Source: Rhexocercosporidium sp. MPI-PUGE-AT-0058
Taxonomy: Eukaryota; Ascomycota; Leotiomycetes; Helotiales
Direction: 5' to 3'
Assembly (NCBI GenBank): GCA_020746875.1
Contig: JAGTJL010000025.1
Span: forward strand, 372,001-436,000
DNA length: 64,000 nt
Shown here: positions 34,474 to 45,280 of the stretch, piece by piece
Layout of the letters: each line of letters begins with the position of its first letter
How positions within the stretch are numbered: the stretch's first letter is position 1
Position numbers and translations under genes: made by a program
Notes under the pieces: model-generated
The model's database searches: none
Seen by the model: the letters and a program-made list of their open reading frames with translations, nothing else
What the model was told of the DNA's origin: nothing

Positions 34474-35373
34474 ACTTTAATCGGGATCCGTCGAATGCGA
34501 TATGAGGCTTGAGTTGGCTGATTTTCTCCAGCTTGTGGTGTCGGAGAAGTGGGGTAACGATTCTTCTTTACCCCTAGAAAAGCACACCTCGAGATTTCCT
34601 CGAGGAATAACCCTTGTAGAACGATTGAATGAGACCTGCAGTCTAATTCTGGCGCAGGGGTAAGGTGGTACGTGTTGAGGCTAAGGGAGGAGATTTTACG
34701 AGGAGGCTGAATTTCGGGGGTATAAGCTTAGGCACGAGAGGAAATCATACAAGACGAGAAAAGATATTATAAAAGAAGACTACGAGAAAGGAGATTACGA
34801 AGGAAGATTACAAGGGAAGATATGTGGATGTTCATTTAAAAAGAGACCTTCCTGAGCTTCGACCTCAAATATAGGTTACTTATCAGCCCGGTCGAAACGA
34901 TTTTTATCACGGCCGTACTGTAATAGATCGATGGCTATTAGGATGAGATGGCTCGCAACAGTTGCCTTGGCCTTCACGATTGAGATTAGATGAGGTACTT
35001 TACGACTTCGCCTCACCTGCGCCTCGCTGTTACGTAGACTAATATTTGATGACGCTCTTTTGTTTCGTGGATGTCAGGGGCGGCCGCAGGAATATATTAC
35101 ATGGATGTTAGAAAGTGCTTTTATCCGCTCCGCAAACATCCGTTTCTTGACGCGGCGCATGGAGAAAGCTTGGCCAAAGCTTGTTAGGGCTTACTTTTCA
35201 AAAGTGGTAGGCTGCTGCTGCGACATTTAAGTAATTGAGTATTTATCACAGGTTCATATTTCAATTGCAATGTCTGTCATGAACAAGCTTCCTATTTCTC
35301 TGTCTCCAAAGTGCATAGATCTGCATACCTACTGATATCCCCAGAACACCGGCCATCTAACGAACGCTCTAAG
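34474..35373. other. Intergenic, purine-rich stretch, no gene
   Basis: About 0.9 kb. 34735-34830 is strongly purine-rich with repeated AAGA/GGAAGATTA units. A CCTCGAG/CTCGAGG inverted repeat occurs near 34588-34606. No coding feature is seen. Confidence 0.45.
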
Positions 35374-37596
35374 ATGTTGCTCCCTCGCCATTCCATCCTG
35401 TTATTCCTTAGCACATTATACACCCATTCGTTCGCCTCACCAATATCTGTACGGAATGAAACTATAAATTGGAATTTTCCAGAGGTAAGTAGCATTCCAG
35501 CACCATCTATACAATAGCACGGCGAATGATAGAGATATATAGATTCCACCTTCGACGAGCCTCACTTGGTATCCATGCTACTCGGGTCATTTCTGTGCAA
35601 TGCTTGATGTGAGGTTCATTCCAACGTCTGGCTTTCAGTCCTTATTAAACGTTAATTCAGGTCCCTCTTGATTATCTCAATCCCAAACTTGGAAGAGCAT
35701 TCGTCCCAATCATCAAGAAACCGGCAGTGTCTTCGAATTACAAGGGAATTGTCTTCTTGAACCCAGGTGGACCGTCAGAATCTGGAGTACAGTATGTCAC
35801 GTTCTTTCTCAGATATTGATTACGCTGGAGTAAGAGAACACCAGAATATCCGTGTTAATCTTCGCAACAGGTTTCTGCTTGATGTTTCCGACGAAGTAAA
35901 AGACGCCGTGGGATCAGACTACGATTTCGCAGCGTGGGAACCGAGAGGAATTGGATATAGTATCCCCGCAGTGAATAATTGCCAACCGCCAGACTCGAAC
36001 CTCACTAAATCCAAAAGATCACTCGACAACCTCAAGATCTATGGCCCGAATATGTCGTTAGAAGATCTTATCGACGCCGACACTTTAAATCAGGTCATGA
36101 AACAAGGCGAAGACTGTGCGCGGTATATGGGCGGACCACTGGATGCCGGACCGCACATGACGACTGCTACCGTTGTGCGGGATTTGATTACGATTGTGGA
36201 TGCTTATGCTGCTAGTTCGGACGGGAAACGAGCATCTCAGGATCCGAAATTGTTGAATTATTGGGGGTTTAGTTATGGGACTATAATCGGGCAGACGTTT
36301 GCGTCGATGTTTCCGGACAGACTTGGACGAGTTGTTATTGATGGTGTTGTGGATCCGGATTTGTGTAAGTGTCTTCCAGAACTTTTTTTTTGCTTCCCAA
36401 GTTTTCTTGCTTGATGGAAGTCTAACCTGCGCCTGGAAAGACTTTTCCGGATTCAGAGCTAATTGGCTTCTCACTTTCTAGACATTGCTGCGGATATCAA
36501 CGCTCTCTACACGATCGATCAAGACAAAGTGTTCTCCACGTTCTTCCTCTACTGTCACCAAGCTGGCCCCACCCTCTGTCCATTCTATACTGGCAAAACA
36601 CCTGTTGATATCTACAACCGCTTCGAATCCATGCTGTCCGATCTTAATTTTACATACGCTAAACAACAGCACTGGGAGAACGCAACCGCCATGATTTCTG
36701 TGGTCGAGATCCTTAAAGACGCACTCCGCCCCACCTCTTACGATCCCATGAAATGGTTCCCTGTTCTCGGGACCGGGTTGGTGACAGTTGATACATACGT
36801 TAAATCATCTAATCTATCATCAGCTGCGATACTCGACATCTTGTCCGCGTTAAGCGCACCCAGCAGCGGGAGTGGTGGAGGGGATCCTGGACTTCCACCA
36901 GGGGATCCCACGCCGTTAAATTCGTTGACAAGATTCCTCGGTGTAGCGTGTCCGGATACGGGGAATAGACTGTTTAACTCGTCGTTTGAAGAGTATACGA
37001 AGCGGTTGGCGGTGTCGCAAAGACAGAGCTGGATTGGGGGAACGAGGGTTTGGCAGGAGGTCTTGCCATGCTTGGGGTGGTCGATTAGGAGTGATGATGT
37101 TTTTGAGGGGCCCTTTGGGGGGAGGACGGGAGGGAGGTTTCTGGCGGTGGGGAATAGGTTAGATCCGGTTACGCCGTTGGTGAAGTATGTCTCTCTTTTG
37201 TTTTGTTTTACGGGTCTGGTGAGCTGTGGAGTCCGGATTCATGAACTGAGAAGAAGGCTAACGCTTCAATTTGAACAGTGCGCAGAAAGCTGCTCGGATC
37301 TTCCCGGATGCGCGACTACTCACGATCGAGGGCACAGGTGTAAGGCATTTCCTTCTACTCTAGGCACTGGCAGAGACTTTCTTCTTGCTAACTGAATGCA
37401 GCACACGTCCGATGCGACTCGTAATGCTTGTGCTTTCGCAAATATAAAAGCATTCTTCAATGCGGATAGGTGGATTGACGAAGATACTTACTGCCCTCTG
37501 GAGGCGGGGCCTTGGAATATTACTCTTTCTGGGTCGCTGGAAAGTGGAGGTGGTCTTGGGGAGATTGTGAGCAGGTTTGAGGGCATGAGGGCTTAG
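35374..37596 (+). CDS. Secreted TAP-like alpha/beta hydrolase (tripeptidyl aminopeptidase type)
   Basis: There are six exons: 35374-35484, 35661-35791, 35871-36364, 36482-37184, 37279-37339 and 37402-37596, 564 aa. The N-terminal signal peptide is LLPRHSILLFLSTLYTHSFA. The fold shows VPLDYLNP, the oxyanion region VFLNPGGPSESGV, the nucleophile elbow NYWGFSYGTIIGQTFASMFP (GFSYG), the acid in GNRLDPVTPLV and the catalytic His in TIEGTGHTSDA. The C-terminal TAP-like domain includes NAQKAARIFPDARLLT. The Ser-Asp-His triad therefore looks intact. Relatives include Streptomyces tripeptidyl aminopeptidase and fungal secreted aminopeptidases and esterases; the substrate cannot be told from sequence. 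Ser/Gly/Pro-rich linker sequence (SSGSGGGDPGLPPGDPTP) lies in the lid region. Every intron restores frame, which supports the model. Confidence 0.88.
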
Positions 37597-40500
37597 AAGG
37601 TTGACATGAGTGATAGTTAAGTTATAGGGGGGGTTGACGAAGTTTTGCTTACAGTTTAAGAGAATTTCGGTCCTCGGAGGTAAGGAAACTGAGAGCTTGT
37701 ATTTACTATGCCATGTGACGCGCCCCTTGGCAATTGCTTCAAACATTTCCTTTCATCATAGGGCGCAGTCATGTTGTTAGATGTTTCATAGATCGTTGCA
37801 CTGTGCGTTTAAAGACACAATAAAGCACAAATACAGAAAGTGAGTCTTTCCACGTGATAACCCAGGTTCGCTTAATTCGAGGTAAGATACCATTTCTCGG
37901 CCATGGCCCGCAAACATTAAGTGCATAATGAACGTGGTGTGGACAAGCACTGAAGTAATTGAAGGATATCGTCGCTTGTCGTTAATGATACAGATGTCAC
38001 ATTGGGCTGTTTGCATGATCTTTTCTGCTTTCTCCATAAAACAAGACTTTCTTTCCAGACTGTTGTTGTCTTTGAGGTAAATTAACTTTATGTATATAGT
38101 GAGAACAAAAGAGGCAGCTAATCCTATGCGCTAGGGACTTAATTACTCTGAATGTCTTTCAACATAATCTATGCATCGAAGGTGTTCTAATCAGAAGACT
38201 TTGAAGTGACAGGAACATACCCCGCCATGTTGATATGCTTTGGTGCACTGTAGAAGTTGGGAAACTGCCAGCACATTCTCAAAAGGGCTAGACAGAAGAT
38301 CATGATATATCGAAAAGTCTCTCATCACTGCTAGTGCTTTTAATGTCAAGAGAGACTCAGATGAAACGCCCACTCACTTCAAGCTACAAACAAATGAAGT
38401 GGGTAAGACGAAGAAAGACAGCACAGGGTTGGTTTTGGAGACTAGAAAGTCAAAAGCGGGAAGGTACGTCGGTCTATTGTCTTCAGCTGCAAAGAAGGCT
38501 CTTTTCGAACAGTCTTGCACTCCCAACAGAGACCGATGGGCTAGCGGTTGCTGCTGCAATGTACCTCTATTCCATGTTGAAGCACCTGAAGTTAGTAACT
38601 TGGAAAGCTAGATCGGATAGGGTAGAGGGCTCTGAATCGACATCAAGACAGCTCCGTGCAACCAACAGGCGCAAAAACTCACAGAAAGCTCTTTATCTAT
38701 AAGCTTAGAACCTATCCAAGACAGCAACGTCGAGTGAATGGACTTGTCTTGGAAACTTTCCAGCTCATGGAACCCCCAGTAACCTTCGGGTACCCATTGG
38801 AATAATCTACCCTCGTAGCTAAGAGCCTACCAATCCCGAAACAGGCCAGCTGCCTCCGCAGGACTGTTTTCGGTTAGCGCCTATTCTGAGGGCTGCTTGA
38901 TGCCTGCCTTCTCGCCTTTCCTCCCCAGAGCCTTTCGCATCAATCCGGCAACACCAGATCGCCATCATCAACAACATCACCACACAACACTTTGCAGTAT
39001 CTGCAGAGTCAACTCAGAGAGTACTGTAAGTCTTCTATTTCTCTTCTTCGTGTTTTTTCGCCATTACGAAGATATTTCAGCCTTGGTGGGGGAGCTGAGG
39101 GGTCATCGCGGGGTAGCTTCAAGAGCTCTCCAACATTTACCATTCGGTTTCAAGGCATTGAGAACTAGCTCTGGAGCTTGCTGACGGTAATAAGCAGGTC
39201 TGTAATGTTTACAGGCACTACTGCCATCTTTTTGATGCTTTCTGGACCTCGTCGTCGCCTCCAATTTGTTTTGGCCTTGCTGTTAGGATTTTGGCAACTT
39301 TGCTTCAACACCAGGAAACACGACTTTCTCCATCGCCAAGGTAAGTCCAACTATCTCCAACTGCAACACATGGCTCAGTCGCTACAACGAGTCTGCTGAC
39401 CAGTTTTCCCAATCTAGCTCCTGGTCGTCAGCGTCAAGGTGAAGTTCTCCTTTTGTAGAAGAGCTTTCCTCAATCAACTCCCCGCGACTTTACCGCAGGT
39501 TCCCATCAACACACACAGCTTCAAATAGCCTCTTCCCGTCAATAGAGTAAGTGTATCCTCTGAGTCCGATTGCAGTCGCGCACCATGACCGCCAATTGTC
39601 AAAGACTACAACCAGAGCATTAACACGCGCCGACAGCCCTCAGCCCTCTGCTCAAACACCCGAGCCATAAGGAGCCCAGCATCTGGAACTGGTAAGCTCT
39701 TATCAAGTTGGCGCTGCAATAAATGCAAGCAACATCTGACGCAGTGCAAACGGCAAATGAATAACGTTCTTCAAAGCTTCTTGCAAGGAATCCCTGGTGG
39801 ACAAGTCTGCTGCCAACTTCGATCATCTTCGGTCCCCAAAACTCTGATTTCTCAAGGTAAATCCATCCACCTGGTTCGCACTTGTGACCGAAGCTTATAC
39901 TTATCTAAAGCAGATACACCATCCTTCTTCCAACATCTATCCCAAGATTCGGTAACAGGTCTTCAAAATGCACTATCTTCGTATGCGCTGTCGAGCATCC
40001 TCAAAGCTTTCCCTGTCACACAATAGTCTTGCAAGCCTCGTCACACTTGGAAGCATGCCCGCGATTCCCTCCTGCGGGGTGCATGTTACTCGCTGGAACG
40101 GTGCCTAACATTTCGGTGTGGATTGGGTCCGCACGCGGACTGTATGGTGCAGAGTGGTTGGCCCCCTCCACGATATACTCTTGCCCTGAGATGCAAGGAC
40201 AAGGTAAGGGAAGCCTAGGTCCGTCACTTTGCAAAGCGCCTTACTAACCTTCAAGCAGGCGTCGATAGGAACGATTGGTAAAGGAATCCGGCCGCACGCG
40301 GACTGTACCGTGCGGTGGGTGGGAGCTGGACTTCCACAGGTACGATACCTTCAACCACCTCTTGTCTCGCACACTTCTATACTTCAACAAAGTCAAATTC
40401 CGGTGAGCCATTGATATGGCGAATGTGATTTTCTGGCATCCCCTGGCTCAAGTAGATCACCGGTTTCCTCCTTCCAGATCTCAGGAAACCATGGCCCACC

Positions 40501-40973
40501 AGATGTTGTGCTTCGATCCGCTAGTGTTCACAACTGCGCGCTCTGGCGCAACACGACAGAAAGCGACGAGACGAAGGAAGAAGACTGTTTGAGAATTAGG
40601 GAGGATGTTCGCAGAGTTCATGTATCAGACGAGAGAGTGGCTCTGTCTCTCGGCTTCTTCCTGCAGGTAAGTTCCCCGCTGCGAAACCCTAATATCATGC
40701 GGAGCTGACTATACTGCCTGTACTAGAGAAGAATGCACTCCTAGCCCCAAAGTTTCTGGTCGTATGGTACCTATGGAAGTAGACTGCTGTGCTCCTTCTA
40801 TCTAGTGCGCCCCGGGATCAAGGAACAAAGGTTGTTCAGAAGTTGCCTCCTTTCGTTCCGCAGCGCCATGGACTCCCAACTCTCATTGCTCTTTCTCAAG
40901 GACATGAGGGTTTGATTGTCTGGCTTGTGCCTATGCAGCATGCTCTCAATCCAACATCCCAGACACAAGGAAC
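37597..40973. other. Gene-poor region with many isolated splice-like sites
   Basis: No convincing gene. An ORF at 38334-38702 plus (about 122 codons) lacks motifs. From about 38.9 kb there are CA-rich leader-like sequences and spaced donor-like sites: AAGGTAAGT near 39340, AAGGTAAAT near 39858, AAGGTAAGG near 40200, CAGGTACG near 40337 and CAGGTAAGT near 40667. Pyrimidine-AG sites lie between them, but no long frame links them. The region could be a non-coding transcript or a decayed intron-rich gene. Confidence 0.35.
40129..40307. repeat. Short direct repeat pair CCGCACGCGGACTGTA
   Basis: An exact 16-base sequence occurs at 40129-40144 and 40292-40307, spaced 163 bases apart. The flanks are only loosely alike (a GGAACG-N-TTGG pattern precedes each). 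It may be the remnant of a local duplication. Confidence 0.55.
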
Positions 40974-41202
40974 CAGCAATCTTGGATATGGCGTTGTCCG
41001 GAGGATGGATATGTGATCAGCAATTTTGGATATGAAGGAGGATGAGAGGAACCAACTATGTGCGATACATCTGAGGGTATCAACATGTAAGTTCTTTCTA
41101 AAGGAGCTCTCGAGTATAGCTGACAAATCATGTTTCAGTAAAACGATGGTTTAGGCCACACCGTACCTGTCCAAGCACATAAAACCAGCAATTTTGGATA
41201 TG
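40974..41202. repeat. Three copies of CAGCAAT(C/T)TTGGATATG
   Basis: A 17-base unit occurs at 40974-40990, 41018-41034 and 41186-41202. Two copies are identical (CAGCAATTTTGGATATG) and one has C for T. Each can be read as SNFGY/SNLGY. This resembles the SNFG stretch near the N-terminus of PEX7, a fragment of which lies 400 bases downstream, but that link is tentative. Confidence 0.55.
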
Positions 41203-41553
41203 ATATTGTTGGGGGTTGGTGGTCGGGGGTCGGGAGTATGGGTGTGAGACCACCACCTAGATGGGATGCAAGTACAAGCATGAGATGCCATGAGAGAGCT
41301 ACCCAGCTCACTCTCGGCTTGCATCATGGCATTCCTAACTGGTATCATTAGGCTCACTCCATTACCCTTCGACGATTGAGAGTTCCTGTACTTCCAAGCA
41401 ATCATGCGAGATGTTGTTCATATGATGCTATTGATGGTGATGGTATTCGGGCACCTAACAATGCTTCGAAGGTCAGAATATCGCCTTTTGAAACTCGTTG
41501 CTAAGGTGCTAACTGATGGAGTAGTTCAACAGCAACGGGCTAGTATTCCGTTT

Positions 41554-41682
41554 GTGAACTACAACGAACACAAGTGTGAAGTCTACTCGGTTAGTTGGAA
41601 CCTGGTATCAAAGGACAACTTCTTCTCAAGCTCGTGGGATAGACCGATTAAGCTAGATCCGTCTTTAGACAGGGCTACCTAG
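41554..41682 (+). pseudogene. PEX7-like WD40 fragment
   Basis: Within an open frame at 41404-41682, the segment NEHKCEVYSVSWNLVSKDNF and then FSSSWDRPIKLDPSLDR matches the WD-repeat block of the peroxisomal PTS2 receptor Pex7 (EH-x-x-EV-[FY]-SV-x-WNLV-x-K-x-x-F-x-SSSWD-G-[TS]-[IV]-K-[IL]-W). The Gly-Thr after SSSWD is replaced by Arg-Pro, the Trp after IKL is missing, and the frame stops directly after DRAT. No flanking WD repeats are found. It is therefore a single isolated remnant about 130 bases long rather than a gene. The intact PEX7 gene is not in this window. Confidence 0.7.
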
Positions 41683-42019
41683 CTTCCGCTTGCTCGTAGC
41701 TTTGGCATCCAAACAAGGTACGAAGAGGCACAGGTCCCATGCATGTCTGTGGAAAGCAGACTTATGGAACTGACAGAATCGGAAAACATGCGTAAATTGG
41801 AACTTGGAAAGAAAATTTCGGTTATCAGATCAGGTGTGCTTGTACAAGAGGAATTCAAAGATTGCGTTTCTCCAGAGGCTTCCTCGGATTTTCCCAGATT
41901 CCCTGGCTACCCAGGTTGCCCAGGATGCCGAGATCTTCGAAATGCCAGAGCTTCCAGGGATTCACGGCTATTGCTAAAGAATCGATGCAGACACAGCTTC
42001 AGCGAGGCCATCTGAAAGA

Positions 42020-43015
42020 CAAGAGAAATTCCTGACTTCCAGCTGTATCATCGCTCTACCGTCGGGTGACAGCTAGTCCGTCACAACAACATCGGTCATG
42101 TTGGATCCTGAGGAGGAAATTTTCCGCATGCCTGATGATGGATCTTGTGTGCGAATACAAGGCACTTCAACCGACGCCTTTCTTCATTCGACGAGGAGCT
42201 GGGTTTGATGAAATCCTCACGTGAAGCTGACGACCGTTCGAGGGGCATAAGATGCCTCTCTTCAACCCCGATAGCCAGTGCAGGCATGAAGTGGTATTAG
42301 CCCGGTGCTGGGATGAAGTAGTGCCCAGAAGACCCTTCGGCGACTCTCGCTCATCGAGAGAGAGGGAGGTGCTTCGGCTTTGGCTTTGGTTGGTTATTTT
42401 TCATCGTCAGCACGTTCCTGTTCTCTCAGGCATCGGATGAGTCCAGATATCTCTGGATAGAGTTTATCGTATCTGATGTGGATGAGGGAGGACCATCTGT
42501 GCTTTAGTTGTGGAAACTTGCTTCTTCTTCACCATAGCTTTAGTACTCTGTCGAGCGAACTTCTCTGCGACACATTTGGAGAAGATCTTTGACCCGAATA
42601 CCCTGACAAGTTGTGGCTGACTTCCTGAACTTTAAGCTCAAGAATCGGTCCGCCTTTGGACCCATTTATCCTATTCTCTCTGTTCCTTCTCCAACCCAGA
42701 AAGCTTCCAAGACATCACATGTTCAGCCACAAGAATCTATTCTCAAGCTTTACTAGCAGCAATTGCCGACCAGACAAGAGATCAAGAATAATCGGAAATC
42801 CCCTTTGGATGGCACCATGGATCTCCCGGAGCCCTGCCAAGCTATGGAAGCGCGGTAGACATCTAGGCCTTTGGGTCCATGAATTTCGAGATCGCGACTG
42901 ACCTTCCTCCGAACATTGCGAGTGGGGTTGAGGCAAGGCGCCCAGCATAGCTTTCTGAAGTGCCAATACTCATGGAAAGCAGGATGAGTACGACAAGTCC
43001 AGATATTGCAGAAGC
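42020..43015. other. Gene-poor region, no gene recognised
   Basis: Only short frames occur (for example 42244-42440 plus and 42656-42901 plus), without recognisable motifs. No repeat was noticed. Confidence 0.4.
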
Positions 43016-43027
43016 TTGAGAGACGAA

Positions 43028-43740
43028 ACTATGGCCGACGCGGACTCGTGTTCCCAGCTATACATGCAACAACATTTTCCACAAAAAGATCCTATTCCAT
43101 CCATATTTTATGGTGGAGGCTATCGAATCGAACGGGATCCTGTTCCAAGGTACTCTAATTCCATCGCAATATCCAGCGCAGGGCGGCAGAGTGGCGTTTG
43201 GCGCAGGATCAGCTGAATGGGCAAGATATAAGTCGTGGGGAGACGATCCTGGACGGCCACGACAATAACCGACTGATCAGACCTGATCCGGTCAGACCTG
43301 CAAGACCCGAGGAGCGTTTTAGAAGACGTCAACTTGACCTCGAGCCATATGCAGCACCTGGCATCACTAATCTGGCAAGAAGTAATAGCGATACGCTACA
43401 GGGATTAATGGGTGATGCTCGGCCTCCAACTCCCTCGGAAGGCAGGGCATATGTAAGGAATGTGGGGATTTCTGAATGTGTGGAAATCGCGCTCCTCTCC
43501 AGAGGCACTTCCACAATCATCCCAGGAAGAGGTCATCTACGGCGCGTTTGTGCCACGACTGAATCGTCCTCAATCTCTGCCTACCCACCATCTCTACCGG
43601 AGAGATCAAGGAGGCTATAGATAACTTTGCTAACAATGGAAAGAATGGATTCAATGACCCTGAGTGGTTGGAGGTAGGGGTTGGTACCATCATCCCGTCC
43701 CGCAATGAAGCCACGATCATGTCTAGAGAAGAGTGCAAGA
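43028..43740 (+). pseudogene. Decayed gene with C-terminal block like the 47.5-49.3 kb gene
   Basis: At 43590-43675 the plus strand reads ISTGEIKEAIDNFANNGKNG and then FNDPEWLE. This matches LSSGDIKEAVAGFVNNGKSG and FNDPDWLE of the gene at 47515-49292. Similarity continues weakly (SRNEATIM versus CREAGEYNEMM) to a stop. Upstream, an ATG at about 43028 opens MADADSCSQLYMQQHFPQKD, and coding-like patches lie in different frames: FGAGSAEWARYKSWGDDPGR at about 43195-43250 and a 140-codon frame at 43198-43620 with APGITNLARSNSDTLQGLMG. No set of GT-AG introns joins these into one frame by eye, so it is called decayed. A short 20-base match to exon 1 of the same gene lies just beyond (43833-43852). 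Confidence 0.6.
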
Positions 43741-45280
43741 CTCACAACTGCGGTTGCTCTCGCCCTTGGTACTGTTGCTTAGCATGGCTGTGGGTTGCAT
43801 GCTAGATTTGCGACGGTGGGGGTAAGGCGTGCCTTCCAACTCGTGGTAGATTTACCATCGCTATTCCGAAAGTTCATCCAGGCCGCCCATGCTCAATTCG
43901 TGTATGACGGTGTCGGCATCGAAGGAAGCATTTTGGATAATTGTGGACGTCTTGAGCTAGAATTGTGGTGGCGGTTGAAGCAGCATCTATGCTTTGCGGA
44001 CATCGAGTGGGAGGGCTTTGAGCAAGAAGCTTACCACCACTTTCAAGCCAAAGTGGAAGTCGGAGGTTGAGGTGGGTCTTGAAGATTCGGGTGGGTAGTG
44101 GAGTGTTGTATCTGATAGTGTTGATGATGGTGTTTGTTTTATGTACTTGAAGGATGTCGGTGGATCGAGAGAACTGAGTGGGCGCTGAGTGGTGTCGTGT
44201 GTGTACATTCATTGTGTGAGGGTCGTATGAATTGTAATCCAGTACTGTAAAGTCTGAGAATTCGGTTATGCCTCTTCTTTTTGGAAGTATCGCAGGATAT
44301 AATCCAGGTAATCGCCGTGACGCATGGAAAGTGATGGTCAAAGAATCCTGAGCAAGTGCTCTTCTTGGTTCTTGTTCCGCTGTTTCCAGTACCAGTTCCA
44401 GATTCGATACCAGTTGCCCCAAGAGAAATAAGATAGGTTTCTTGTGTAATTTGTACAATGGGCCGAAGGCTGATTTCGAAGTTGCTTTGAATTGATGTGA
44501 ACTAAGTCGACTATATCCTATCCATGGGATGTAATGTTCCAAATAGGCGAAGATGTTCAACCGCAGATAGTGAAGCGGTTTGGAGAGTGAGCGGCCAAGA
44601 TGGACGGAGAAGAAACGATGTCAGATGGAGTGTGAGTTGCTGGCTCAGAGACCGGCTGAGTTAGCTTGCCAATATATTGGGCGGGCGACGAAAGAGTTCC
44701 TCATATTTAACTAAAAGGAAGCGCATCCGTCTCCTTCGACAGACAATTCCAGTTTGAGTGATTGGAGATACTGAGCAACTGAAATTGGACATGAGAAAGT
44801 AGAAGGAACTGCGATTGAGAGAAACTTGAAGATACTTGGACAAACTGGACATACCTGGGGTACTGAGAAGGCTGATAGCTGCAGTGCACTCGCACATTTT
44901 ACTGATATTGTTTCGAATGAGCGAATGCGGGAGGCAGCTATTGAAGTATAGGTGAGAAGCCTTGGAAAGGGGGCTAAAGGAAAATTAGTCTGTACTGCAG
45001 GTCGAGATACCCGAGTCTGTTGTCTCTCTCTTGCAAATAGCGCCGTCCAGCTTCGATATAGTCTGCTACTTGCGACCAACGCCTTGATTTCCATGACTAG
45101 TCGCCAGGAGAAAGCCAAGCGATATATCTACGCTTTGTTGTTCCGTTACTGTTTTGTCCTTTCCTTCCACATATCATACATTCCTCCATTCCATTGCATT
45201 CGCAAGGAGAAAACCTCGCCGCTCCACCGCAAAAGTATGCGGAAATTCCACCAACGAAAAGAACCATCATACTCAACCCC
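43741..45280. other. Intergenic, no gene recognised
   Basis: About 1.5 kb. A 228-codon minus-strand open frame at 43874-44560 has no motif, odd composition (many His/Thr/Arg) and overlaps the decayed-copy region, so it is not called. The remainder is 3' flank of SEC22. Confidence 0.4.

Noticed and set aside
38334..38702. 122-codon plus-strand frame as a gene
   Set aside because: No motif, no neighbours of the same frame, and a competing overlapping frame of equal quality.
43874..44560. 228-codon minus-strand open frame
   Set aside because: No recognisable motif, biased composition, overlaps a decayed copy on the other strand, and no supporting splice or family evidence.
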